Assembly (NCBI GenBank): GCA_016722295.1
Contig: JADKGL010000037.1
Location: forward strand, 124,001-188,000
Reading direction: 5' to 3'
DNA: 64,000 bases
DNA from: Saprospiraceae bacterium
GTDB lineage: Bacteria; Bacteroidota; Bacteroidia; Chitinophagales; Saprospiraceae
The notes below the pieces were generated by a model. It was not told the DNA's origin. It was given only the letters and a program-made list of their open reading frames with translations, and did not search any database. Both the position numbers and the translations under genes were made by a program. This document shows positions 51,535 through 60,447 of the stretch, in pieces (positions within the stretch are counted from its first letter, which is position 1; every line of letters begins with the position of its first letter).

Positions 51535-53160
51535 TTAATTGTACATTTCTTCACGCAATATTTTGAGCTTAGGATCGGAAAGATATTCGTCGAAACTAAC
51601 TAATCGATCGATACATCCTTTTGGCGTAAGTTCAATGACTCTATTACACACTGTTTGCATAAAGGTATGGTCATGTGAACTGATTAAAATATTGCCATTG
51701 AATGAAGTCATGTTTTCATTAAATGCTTGAATACTTTCTAGATCTAAGTGATTGGTTGGTTCGTCGAGGAGAAGTACATTTGGATTTTGTAACATCATCT
51801 TTGAAAGCATACATCTTACTTTTTCACCTCCACTGAGTACATTGGTCATCTTCATGACTTCATCTCCTGAGAAAAGCATTCGACCTAAATAAGATCGTAA
51901 GAACAATTCATCTACATCAGTTACTGTAGGTGGTACATATTCTCTAAGCCAATCCATCAAGTTGACAGATGCCTTAAAGAATTCTCCATTTTCATTTGGT
52001 AAATACGCCTTAGTGATAGTTATTCCCCATTCAATTATTCCTGCTTGAATTGGAGCTTCACCTTGGATCATATCAAAGAAGGTATGTATTGCTGTTTGGT
52101 CTTTTGAAACTAGTGCTATCTTATCACCTTTATTTACTCTAAAACTGACATTGCTAAATAAAACTCTATCATCTGTAGCGGCTTTAAGTCCATCAACCAA
52201 AAGAATCTGATCTCCAACTTCACGCTCAGGCTTAAACACGATACCTGGATATTTTCTTGATGAAGGTTTGATTTCTTCAATGGCCAGCTTGTCCAATGCC
52301 TTTTTTCTACTTGTTGCTTGTTTACTCTTCGATGCATTGGCACTGAATCGCGCAATAAATTCGAGGAGTTCTTTCTTGCGATCTTCGTTCTTTTTATTCT
52401 TGTCAGATAGCTGTCTAGCTGCTAACAAACTACTCTCATACCAGAAAGTATAGTTTCCAGTATAAAGACTAATTTTTTGGCGATCGACATCGGCGACATG
52501 TGTACATACAGCATCTAGAAAGTGTCTGTCGTGACTCACTACGATCACAATATTCTGATAGTCTGCTAAAAAATTCTCCAACCAACCTACGGTCTCCACA
52601 TCCAATCCATTGGTAGGCTCGTCGAGCAAAAGGATATCTGGATTTCCATAAAGAGCTTGAGCTAATAGAACTCTCACTTTCATTGGACCAGGAATATCCA
52701 CCATCTTTAGTTGATGATATTTTTCAGCTACTCCTAAGTCACTGAGTAGTGAACCCGCATCACTTTCAGCCATATAGCCTCCAATTTCACCAAATTCTTC
52801 TTCAAGCTTAGCAGCTTTGTTTCCATCCTCTTCAGTGAAATCTTCTTTTTGATAAATGGCTTCTCTTTGTTCGATCAATTCCCATAGTCTTTTGTGACCT
52901 TTTATTACAGTATTTACACAGGTATAATCATCAAATTCAAATTGATTTTGCTTTAAAACGGCCATCCGTTCTCCTGGGCTTATTTCTATCCAACCTTTAT
53001 TTGGGCTAATTTCTCCACTTAGGATCTTGAGGAATGTACTTTTTCCTGCTCCATTGGCGCCAATGATACCATAGCAATTTCCCTTTGTAAATGAGACATT
53101 TACTTCATCAAATAGGATTCTTTTGCCATAAGCCAAGGAGATATTTACTGCACTAATCAT
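51535..53160 (-). CDS. ABC-F family ATPase (YbiT/YkpA-like)
   Basis: A soluble twin ABC protein of 541 residues; ABC-F members bind ribosomes and modulate translation. The first cassette has Walker A GANGAGKSTFLKIL and Walker B LLLDEPTNGLD, but the signature LSGGQ is replaced by IPGPMK, as in YbiT-type members. The second cassette has an intact signature LSGGEKVRCML and LLLDEPTNHLDLES, but its Walker A position reads ALVSKDQTAIHTFF without GxxGxGK. So the usual split of motifs between the two sites is lopsided, probably a subfamily trait. The start at 53158-53160 (MISAVNISLAYGKR) fits the family. Confidence 0.88.
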   Translation of the reverse strand: MISAVNISLAYGKRILFDEVNVSFTKGNCYGIIGANGAGKSTFLKILSGEISPNKGWIEISPGERMAVLKQNQFEFDDYTCVNTVIKGHKRLWELIEQREAIYQKEDFTEEDGNKAAKLEEEFGEIGGYMAESDAGSLLSDLGVAEKYHQLKMVDIPGPMKVRVLLAQALYGNPDILLLDEPTNGLDVETVGWLENFLADYQNIVIVVSHDRHFLDAVCTHVADVDRQKISLYTGNYTFWYESSLLAARQLSDKNKKNEDRKKELLEFIARFSANASKSKQATSRKKALDKLAIEEIKPSSRKYPGIVFKPEREVGDQILLVDGLKAATDDRVLFSNVSFRVNKGDKIALVSKDQTAIHTFFDMIQGEAPIQAGIIEWGITITKAYLPNENGEFFKASVNLMDWLREYVPPTVTDVDELFLRSYLGRMLFSGDEVMKMTNVLSGGEKVRCMLSKMMLQNPNVLLLDEPTNHLDLESIQAFNENMTSFNGNILISSHDHTFMQTVCNRVIELTPKGCIDRLVSFDEYLSDPKLKILREEMYN

Positions 53161-53236
53161 TTGTTTTTTGAAATTGAAGCGCAAAAATACATTAAGATTT
53201 TTGCCTTAACTAATTAAAGGGGGAGTTGACAAAAAG

Positions 53237-53251
53237 AAAAAAAGGGGGGGG
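53237..53251. repeat. A7G8 homopolymer tract in a divergent promoter region
   Basis: Seven A then eight G in a row, in an AT-rich genome, between the divergent ABC-F and Bax-inhibitor genes. Such tracts slip during replication and can tune promoters; this is only a candidate. Confidence 0.5.
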
Positions 53252-53398
53252 AGGTGTGTGCTTTCCAAAGGGAAGTACTTATATGTAATCTATTTTTAAT
53301 ATTTATTAATATGAAATTTGACATAGTATTTTTTTCCACAAAGTGTAATAAATAAACAAATTTTGTAATACCTTCGTTACAATAAAAAATAAATCTTT

Positions 53399-54136
53399 AT
53401 GGCATTCAATTTATTCAACGAAAGTTCAAATCCTGTCTTGAAACAAAGTGTTTTGGACAATTCAAGAGATATCAGCAGGTCTAACTCAATGACAGCTGCT
53501 GGAGCTGTGAATAAAACACTGGTTTTAGGTGTATTGCTATTAGCTGGAGCGATTATTGGTTGGACATTTCCCAATAAACTGTTTTTTATACCAGCAGCTA
53601 TAGCAGGATTGGTCTTAGTGCTCATTGCTACATTCAAAAAAGAATGGTCTCCGATTATTGCGCCTATCTATGCTTTGGTAGAAGGTGTTTTTGTAGGTGC
53701 TGTTTCACTTATGTACGCTTCATTGTTTGATGGCATTATATTTCATGCAGTGAGTCTTACGATCGGTGTGTTGTTTTTAATGTTGTTTTTATATAAAGCA
53801 AAAATCATCGAAGTAACTCAAAGATTGCGTTCAGTCATCATGATGGCTACTGGAGCGATCATGCTTACTTATCTAGTTTCTTTTGTTTTGAGTTTTTTCA
53901 ATATTCAAGTTCCAATGATCCACAGTACAGGATGGTTGGGTATAGGATTCAGTCTAGTGGTAGTGGTTATCGCATCTTTGAATTTGCTTTTGGATTTTGA
54001 TTTTTTTGAAAAAGGAGAGCAAGCTGGTTTGCCTAAATACATGGAGTGGTTTGCTGGTATGGGATTGATGATTACATTAGTTTGGTTATACCTTGAGATC
54101 TTAAGATTGTTATCAAAAATTTCTAGTAGAGATTAA
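53399..54136 (+). CDS. Bax inhibitor-1/YccA family membrane protein
   Basis: A 245-residue inner-membrane protein with seven predicted helices. Its length and order match the YccA/BI-1 (TMBIM) family. Visible family traits are YALVEGVFVGAVSLMYASLFDG, FSLVVVVIASLNLLLDFDFF and the C-terminal acidic/basic segment YLEILRLLSKISSRD. Bacterial members act as pH-sensitive calcium leak channels or modulate FtsH (YccA). A terminator follows at 54172, so it is a single-gene unit. Confidence 0.88.
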   Translation: MAFNLFNESSNPVLKQSVLDNSRDISRSNSMTAAGAVNKTLVLGVLLLAGAIIGWTFPNKLFFIPAAIAGLVLVLIATFKKEWSPIIAPIYALVEGVFVGAVSLMYASLFDGIIFHAVSLTIGVLFLMLFLYKAKIIEVTQRLRSVIMMATGAIMLTYLVSFVLSFFNIQVPMIHSTGWLGIGFSLVVVVIASLNLLLDFDFFEKGEQAGLPKYMEWFAGMGLMITLVWLYLEILRLLSKISSRD

Positions 54137-54171
54137 AAGAAATTGTTTTTATAAATTTAATAAAAGTGTTG

Positions 54172-54213
54172 AATTCATGGCTTCCTAGAGTAAAGAAGTC
54201 ATGAATTTTTTTT
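54172..54213 (+). terminator. Intrinsic terminator after the Bax-inhibitor gene
   Basis: AATTCATGGCTT (54172-54183) pairs with AAGTCATGAATT (54196-54207) with one G-T pair, followed by a run of T to 54213. It ends just before the S9 peptidase start at 54221. Confidence 0.75.
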
Positions 54214-54220
54214 AAAAAAT

Positions 54221-56230
54221 ATGTCAATGAAAAAGTTAGTATTTATTTTCTCATTTTTAATTTTAGTTAATCAAATTATTGCGCAAACAATGACACCAGA
54301 ATTATTGTGGTCATTGGGTAGAGTGAATGCACTTGGCGTGTCGCCAGATGAAAAACAATTGATGTATACAGTGACAACATTTAACAAAGAAGAAAATAAA
54401 AGTAGTACACAGTTATTTAAGTATGATTTCGCTACGAAAACCTCTTCCTCTGTCTTGAATCCTAGTAAATACATCGGAGGATTGAGCTATACTAAAAATG
54501 GACAATATTTAGTAGATGTAGAAGGTACTTTTTCTGCAAGTGACAAGAGTACAGTAGGATTTACAAAAGATGCTGAATACAGTAATTTTATGATATCACC
54601 TAGTGGCAAGCATATCCTGTTTTCAAGAGAAATTAAAGCGATGCAAACCAAAGCTGATCTTTATCCCAATCTTCCAAAGACTGAAGCGAAGATTTATGAT
54701 GATTTGATGTTTCGCCATTGGAATGTATGGGAGGATGGCGTGTTCAATCATGTGCACATTGCTGATTATAACAATGGCATCGTGAGTAATGAAAAGGATC
54801 TTATGCCCAATGAATCTTGGGACTCTCCGACGACACCTTTTGGTGGTACTGATGATTTGGCATGGTGTCCAGAAGGAAAAATGCTAGCTTATGTGTCTGT
54901 AAAAAAGTTTGGGAAAGAATATGCTGTAAGTACAAATTCAGATATTTATTTTTACGAAGTTGCCACGGGAAAGACAAAGAATTTTACTGAAGGAATGAAT
55001 GGATATGATAAGCATCCTGTATTTTCATCTAATGGAAATATTTTTGCATGGACATCGATGGCAAGAGATGGATTTGAAGCGGATAAGAATGATATTTATA
55101 TCGCTGATCTTAAGACCAATCGCAAAGTAAATTTGACCAAAGATTGGGATGAAAGCGTCAATAACTTTATTTTTTCAAAAGACAATAAAAAAATATACTT
55201 CAATGCGCCATATCGCGGTGCTGTCCAATTGTTTGAAGTAAATGTTGACTTTGATTCAAAACCGGTTATTAGACAAATATCAGAAGAAATTTGTGATTAT
55301 AATGCTGTGATTGCTCAAGTTGGAAATCGTTTAATTTGCAGCAGAACAGATATGAATCATGCAGCAGAAATATATGCAGTGGAAATCAATTCAGGCAAAT
55401 CTGAACAATTGACCAAAGTGAATAACGAAGCGTATTCGAAAATTAAAATGAGCAAAGTTGAGAAAGAATGGATCACAACAACAGATGGAAAGAAGATGTT
55501 GGCATGGGTAATCTATCCACCTGATTTTGATCCTGCCAAAAAGTATCCAACCTTGTTGTATTGTCAAGGAGGACCACAAAGTGCTTTGTCACAATATTAT
55601 TCTTTTAGATGGAATTTTCAGTTGATCGCTGCGAATGGTTACATCATAGTAGCACCTAATCGTCGAGGTATGCCGGGCTGGGGTACAGCATGGAATGAAC
55701 AGATATCTGGAGATTGGGGTGGGCAAGTGATGAAAGATTATTTGTCTGCAATTGATCAAGTTGCAACAAAGCCATTTGTCGATAAAGCTAGACTTGGAGC
55801 AGTTGGTGCGAGTTATGGTGGATACAGTGTAATGATGTTGGCAGGGATTCATGAGAATCGTTTCAAGTCTTTCATATCGCATTGCGGAAGTTATAATTTG
55901 GATAGCTGGTATGGATCAACAGAAGAGATGTGGTTTGCCAATTTTGATTTGAAAGGTCCATTTTGGAATAAGGAAAAACCAAAGTCTTATGATTTGTATT
56001 CACCACATAAATTTGTTCAAAATTGGAATACACCAATACTCATCATACAAGGAGGGCGAGATTATAGAATACCAGACACTCAAGCTTACGAAGCATTTAC
56101 TGCAGCCCGAATGCAGAATGTAAAATCTCGATTATTATACATCCCAGATGAAGGGCATCATGTCTTAAAAATACAGAATGGATTGCTTTGGCAAAGTGAA
56201 TTCTTTAGATGGTTGAAGGAGACGCTGTAG
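54221..56230 (+). CDS. Secreted S9 family prolyl oligopeptidase-type peptidase
   Basis: A 669-residue exported serine peptidase (signal peptide KLVFIFSFLILVNQIIAQ). Residues of about 25-410 form the beta-propeller typical of acylaminoacyl-peptidase/DPP-IV relatives (NIFAWTSMARDGFEADKNDIY). Residues of about 420-669 are the alpha/beta hydrolase with the nucleophile in GASYGGYSVMML, Asp in IQGGRDYRIPDTQ, and His in IPDEGHHVLK. It removes dipeptides or acyl-amino acids from oligopeptides in the periplasm. It converges on the putative porin gene, 16 nt apart. Confidence 0.9.
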   Translation: MSMKKLVFIFSFLILVNQIIAQTMTPELLWSLGRVNALGVSPDEKQLMYTVTTFNKEENKSSTQLFKYDFATKTSSSVLNPSKYIGGLSYTKNGQYLVDVEGTFSASDKSTVGFTKDAEYSNFMISPSGKHILFSREIKAMQTKADLYPNLPKTEAKIYDDLMFRHWNVWEDGVFNHVHIADYNNGIVSNEKDLMPNESWDSPTTPFGGTDDLAWCPEGKMLAYVSVKKFGKEYAVSTNSDIYFYEVATGKTKNFTEGMNGYDKHPVFSSNGNIFAWTSMARDGFEADKNDIYIADLKTNRKVNLTKDWDESVNNFIFSKDNKKIYFNAPYRGAVQLFEVNVDFDSKPVIRQISEEICDYNAVIAQVGNRLICSRTDMNHAAEIYAVEINSGKSEQLTKVNNEAYSKIKMSKVEKEWITTTDGKKMLAWVIYPPDFDPAKKYPTLLYCQGGPQSALSQYYSFRWNFQLIAANGYIIVAPNRRGMPGWGTAWNEQISGDWGGQVMKDYLSAIDQVATKPFVDKARLGAVGASYGGYSVMMLAGIHENRFKSFISHCGSYNLDSWYGSTEEMWFANFDLKGPFWNKEKPKSYDLYSPHKFVQNWNTPILIIQGGRDYRIPDTQAYEAFTAARMQNVKSRLLYIPDEGHHVLKIQNGLLWQSEFFRWLKETL

Positions 56231-56246
56231 ATATCTTAGATAGAAG

Positions 56247-58118
56247 TCAATAAGTGAATTTCCAGTTCATTGTAAACCAAGTATAGAAATCGTATACTGC
56301 TTGTTTTTCAACAATGAAAGAATTTTTTGTCCAGAAAGATTCAATGTGATCAAATTGGATATGCAAGTTGAAATCACTTATTTTGAAGTTCATAAAAAAT
56401 CCAAGATTGGGATTAATGTTCGTCGTTACGATATTTGTTGAAGCAAATTGATTAAGTAATGGATTGAATTTATATACATAAGGTATATCAATCCATGTAG
56501 TCGTTATTCCAAATTTTGCAAATGCAGCTTTATTGAATAAAGATGCATTGACATAGGCTTTGTGTGTCCCAGTAAACATATTCCAATGTGGAATATCAGG
56601 CGAAAATCGATCTAAAGAGAAATGATTTTCTAGACCAAAATATCTGTGAGTATAGTTGTGATGTAAAGTAAAATTTTGATGTGTGATTCTTGTATTTGAT
56701 TGTAAATAGTATTCTAATTGTGAAAAATAAATCAAATTGTCAATCGACTCTATACTAAGACTTACTGTTGGCAGATATTGATGGAGAGATTTTAATTTTG
56801 CTTGAATGTACGATCTTTTTTGATTGCTCAAGTCGTTATTATAAAGCAACTTTTTATTAGTTATAAACTGTTTTTGCAGCAATGTAGGTGAAATCGAATT
56901 AATGCCTAATTCACCCTGCAAAGAAAAGTAAGGCTCGAGTATATAACGAAGCGATACAGAATAATCATATTGATTGTTATATTCTATGTCCTGCCATGCT
57001 TTGCCTTCGAGAAATATAGCAGTAGTCGGACTAAATTGCGCTCTAAATTCAGCAATTTTCTGCACTAATTTAGTTGCTAATGTGTCATAGTCATACATTA
57101 TAGAATTAAAATGTAATGCAGCATCAGCTTTAATGTATTTAGATAAAGAAGTGTTTAATTTGATTCTGTTACTCCATGTTTTTTGATAATATGATGCAAT
57201 AATCGAGTTGCTATCGATATAATAATTATTGTACTCAAATTTAGCTGTTGATGGATCATCGTCTGAATAGTTATAATTAAAATAACTGTAGGAGCTAAAA
57301 TAGGATACATTTGCTTTAAGTAATGTGTGTGTTAAAAATTTTGGAGCATATTTTAAATTCATACCATATTCTGCATTTTTTATTGTCGAGTTTGAACTTG
57401 TTGAATAAGTTTGAATTGACTCTCTTACACGATAGCTTGAATTATTTAGATTTGTTAGATCTAGAATGCCAAAATTATGTTGATTTTTTAAATTATTATA
57501 GACCAGTATTAAGTCGGCTGAAAGTGATGAATTTGTCGGAGCGAGTTGAAGTCCAGAGCTAAATGCATGTATACGATTTCCACTGTTCGCATACATTCCT
57601 TTTTGATTTGTTTTTTCATATTTAAAATTCCATAATGTGTTATTTTTATATCTGGATGCAAAGAATGCTTTTACGTCGAGATTATCTTGAAAGCCAGCTC
57701 TTGAATTAGTATAAGACTTTGATTCATGTGCTTCCACTTCCGTGTAAGGTTTTGATGGTGAAATGAATTGATATTTAGATGTTGAGAAGAAATATTTTTC
57801 ATGTGATGTAAATCCATGTTGAAATGAATTAATTCTATTTTCAAAGAGGTTTCTATTTACATACAAAGATTTATAATTTGGTAGCGAAATATCAAAACTA
57901 TATTCATCTCGTTTTAGTATATAATCATTAACTTGATATAATTTGAAAGTATCTTCAAAAAAATTTCGTTCTAAAAATTGTAGAGGAATTTTTGCAATCG
58001 AATCATCTCGCAAAAGAATAGAGTCCCTCTTGAATTGATCTGAGTTGTTTTGCCCTACTGATGTGACTAGTAAAGTAATTTGAAACAATAAATAAATGAA
58101 AATTTTTTGCTTCGACAT
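56247..58118 (-). CDS. Putative outer-membrane porin
   Basis: A 623-residue protein with a signal peptide (KIFIYLLFQITLLVTSVGQ) and a mature part made of alternating aromatic/polar strands (KYFFSTSKYQFIS, NNTLWNFKYEKTNQKGMY, YFSLQGELGINSISP), ending in an aromatic-rich strand FYTWFTMNWKFTY. The terminal Tyr fits an outer-membrane beta-barrel C-terminus. It resembles the Bacteroidota putative porin family (Porin_10). The ATG at 58116-58118 is preferred to an upstream TTG that would overlap the preceding gene. The substrate is unknown. Confidence 0.75.
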   Translation of the reverse strand: MSKQKIFIYLLFQITLLVTSVGQNNSDQFKRDSILLRDDSIAKIPLQFLERNFFEDTFKLYQVNDYILKRDEYSFDISLPNYKSLYVNRNLFENRINSFQHGFTSHEKYFFSTSKYQFISPSKPYTEVEAHESKSYTNSRAGFQDNLDVKAFFASRYKNNTLWNFKYEKTNQKGMYANSGNRIHAFSSGLQLAPTNSSLSADLILVYNNLKNQHNFGILDLTNLNNSSYRVRESIQTYSTSSNSTIKNAEYGMNLKYAPKFLTHTLLKANVSYFSSYSYFNYNYSDDDPSTAKFEYNNYYIDSNSIIASYYQKTWSNRIKLNTSLSKYIKADAALHFNSIMYDYDTLATKLVQKIAEFRAQFSPTTAIFLEGKAWQDIEYNNQYDYSVSLRYILEPYFSLQGELGINSISPTLLQKQFITNKKLLYNNDLSNQKRSYIQAKLKSLHQYLPTVSLSIESIDNLIYFSQLEYYLQSNTRITHQNFTLHHNYTHRYFGLENHFSLDRFSPDIPHWNMFTGTHKAYVNASLFNKAAFAKFGITTTWIDIPYVYKFNPLLNQFASTNIVTTNINPNLGFFMNFKISDFNLHIQFDHIESFWTKNSFIVEKQAVYDFYTWFTMNWKFTY

Positions 58119-58122
58119 ATTA

Positions 58123-59532
58123 TTATTCAATCACAACTTTTAAAATTGTGCAATTTCTTTTTTTATCAAATAGCTTTAAAAAGTAAGCTCCTGGAGAGAT
58201 ATTTGGAATTTCTATATGATAATCATTTTTAGAAGTAAAGATTCCTCTTGATACAATTAGCCCAGTGATTTGGATGATTTCAAATTGTACAAATTCTTCG
58301 TCGCTAGAGAAGTTTATAGTTGTACGACAAGGATTCTGATACAGTAAAACAGTTCTTTTGTCTGTACTATTTGTTGATGTTATGCTTCCACATTGTGGAA
58401 TAGCGTTACAAGGTTTTTCAATACCTTTTATCAGGAAAAGTCCGTTTTGCATATCAGAGACTAAGACATTTCCCGAAGGGAGAAATGGATAAGCATCCCA
58501 AGCACCCATATATGAAGTATCAGTATCACTGTGAGGCAAATTTGATGTAGGGTAGTAATGTGACAAATAAGGGTTGGCTGGGTCTTTTGTGTCAAATACT
58601 TGCAATCCATCAAAGTAATAAGAAATATATAAATAGTCACAAGTATAATACGGATTATGTCCAATGGATATATCCGGGCCAGCTTTAATTTGATTTATGA
58701 TTTTGCTATTGGAAATGATATTCATGTCCAATATTTTTAATGGCGATCTGTGAGTTTCATCTGCAAAGCAATAATGTCGACCATTAGGATGAAACCAACC
58801 GGAATGGTTGTATCCTGCATTTGGGTAGGAATTCGATTCAAAGCTTTGCAATACTTTTGGCGCTGTCTTATCTTTAAAATCCAAAATTGCAAATCCATCA
58901 TATCCATTATGAATTATAACAGTATCATTTTTTGCGGAACCTGCATGTACGTGACCAACGCGATAATTTTCAAATTTACTGAACCGACCTAATAGTTTTG
59001 GATTACTAGGATCATTGATATCATAGACTCCAAGTGGGGCAAATCCAGATTTTGAATATTCTGATGTTGTATAAAGAATTCCTTTCTGTTGGTCTATAAA
59101 AAGATCGTGACAAGTAGTAAAAAGTGTATTTGTGTCATAGACCATTTTTATTTCGTTGGGCAATTTTGAAATATCAAGTATTTGCAATGTGTTTTTATTC
59201 CCTTCGCCACAGACAATGTAGAGATGACAATTATAATCAAAATATTCTCTATGAACAACATGAGTGCCTTGTTCTCGACCTTTCAGTCTAAAGATCTCTT
59301 TAGGTGTCGTTGGATCACTGTAGTCAATGATATGTGTTCCAACTGTTGACCCAATAACTCCATATTCTTTTCCATTGACAACTAATCCCCAGCAAGCATT
59401 ATAGGCATTGCTATATTGTCTAGTGCCTTTGATAGTGGAATCTCTCCAAACACTAAGTAATTCCATTTTTGTTGCTTGTCCTATAAGGAGTTGACAAGTA
59501 CAACATAGTATTAGAATATTGATGCATTTCAT
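58123..59532 (-). CDS. Choice-of-anchor B family protein with T9SS sorting domain
   Basis: A 469-residue secreted protein. Signal peptide (CINILILCCTCQLLIGQ), then an LVIVD-type propeller of the choice-of-anchor B family (GTHIIDYSDPTTPKEIF, LQILDISKLPNEIKMVYD, GFAILDFKDKTAPKVLQSF, LQVFDTKDPANPYL) to about 375. A short T9SS type A sorting domain follows at about 395-469 (VLLYQNPCRTTINF, GAYFLKLFDKKRN). It would be exported across the outer membrane by the type IX system. The ATG at 59530-59532 replaces an upstream TTG. It shares a likely operon with the porin gene, 4 nt apart. Confidence 0.85.
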   Translation of the reverse strand: MKCINILILCCTCQLLIGQATKMELLSVWRDSTIKGTRQYSNAYNACWGLVVNGKEYGVIGSTVGTHIIDYSDPTTPKEIFRLKGREQGTHVVHREYFDYNCHLYIVCGEGNKNTLQILDISKLPNEIKMVYDTNTLFTTCHDLFIDQQKGILYTTSEYSKSGFAPLGVYDINDPSNPKLLGRFSKFENYRVGHVHAGSAKNDTVIIHNGYDGFAILDFKDKTAPKVLQSFESNSYPNAGYNHSGWFHPNGRHYCFADETHRSPLKILDMNIISNSKIINQIKAGPDISIGHNPYYTCDYLYISYYFDGLQVFDTKDPANPYLSHYYPTSNLPHSDTDTSYMGAWDAYPFLPSGNVLVSDMQNGLFLIKGIEKPCNAIPQCGSITSTNSTDKRTVLLYQNPCRTTINFSSDEEFVQFEIIQITGLIVSRGIFTSKNDYHIEIPNISPGAYFLKLFDKKRNCTILKVVIE

Positions 59533-59598
59533 TTGATTCAAAATTTCTTTTAATTAATTTTATATTTTAAAATATAAAAATTAAGAAAATAGCTAAAA

Positions 59599-60402
59599 TT
59601 ATAAATTCAGAATAGCTGGATTCAATCCCATAGTTGAAAACCCTCCATCGTGAAATAAATTCTGCATTGTAATGCAGCGACTAAGATCTGAGAACATGAA
59701 TACGCAATAGTCCGCGCAAGCTTCAGCACTTGCATTTCCCAATGGGCTCATCTTGTTAGCATAATCATAGAATTCTTGGAAGCCTTTGATTCCTGATCCA
59801 GCTGTGGTCATCGTTGGGGATTGGGAGATGGTATTGACACGAACTTTCTTCTGTGTACCAAAATGATAACCAAAACTTCTTGCAAACGATTCTAGTAACG
59901 CTTTTGATTCAGCCATTTCACTATAATCAGGGAACACTCGTTGAGCTGCGATATATGTTAGGGCTACGATTGATCCATGATCATTTACAGCGTCAAGTTT
60001 CATTGCTGTTTGCATCAACTTATGGAATGATATTGCTGAAATATCAAACGTTTTTTGCATAAAATCATAATTCAAATCGGTATAACTTTTTCCTTTGCGC
60101 ACATTCAAAGACATTCCTATCGAATGTAGGATAAAATCAATTTTGCCACCTAAATTTTCTTGGGATTGTTTGAGCAGATTTTCAAGATCTTCAATTATAG
60201 TGGCGTCAGCTTGTATGATTTGAGCGTTAATTTTTTCGCCCAGCTCATTGATTTTGCCAAATCGCATTGCCACTGGTGCATTGGTCAAGCTTATGGATGC
60301 ACCTTCAGCATGACATTTTTCTGCAACTTTCCAAGCAATGGATTGCTCATCTAAAGCCCCAAATATAATTCCTCTTTTTCCTTTTAATAAATTATGTGAC
60401 AT
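59599..60402 (-). CDS. fabI: Enoyl-[acyl-carrier-protein] reductase (FabI)
   Basis: Final step of each fatty-acid elongation cycle: NAD(P)H-dependent reduction of enoyl-ACP. The 267-residue SDR-fold protein shows the FabI-type nucleotide site GKRGIIFGALDEQSIAWK, HSIGMS, the catalytic Tyr150/Tyr160 pair and Lys167 (YSEMAESK), and VNTISQSPTMTTAGSGIKGF, the flexible substrate loop. A TATCTTTG -7 element lies 26 nt upstream. The stop of recN is 45 nt upstream of the start. Confidence 0.95.
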   Translation of the reverse strand: MSHNLLKGKRGIIFGALDEQSIAWKVAEKCHAEGASISLTNAPVAMRFGKINELGEKINAQIIQADATIIEDLENLLKQSQENLGGKIDFILHSIGMSLNVRKGKSYTDLNYDFMQKTFDISAISFHKLMQTAMKLDAVNDHGSIVALTYIAAQRVFPDYSEMAESKALLESFARSFGYHFGTQKKVRVNTISQSPTMTTAGSGIKGFQEFYDYANKMSPLGNASAEACADYCVFMFSDLSRCITMQNLFHDGGFSTMGLNPAILNL

Positions 60403-60428
60403 TTGAATGAATTTATTTATTTCTAAAA

Positions 60429-60436
60429 CAAAGATA
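60429..60436 (-). promoter_or_regulatory. Bacteroidota -7 element of fabI
   Basis: TATCTTTG on the minus strand matches TAnnTTTG in the short recN-fabI gap. No correctly spaced TTG was found. Confidence 0.4.
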
Positions 60437-60447
60437 GTATGATTTTT

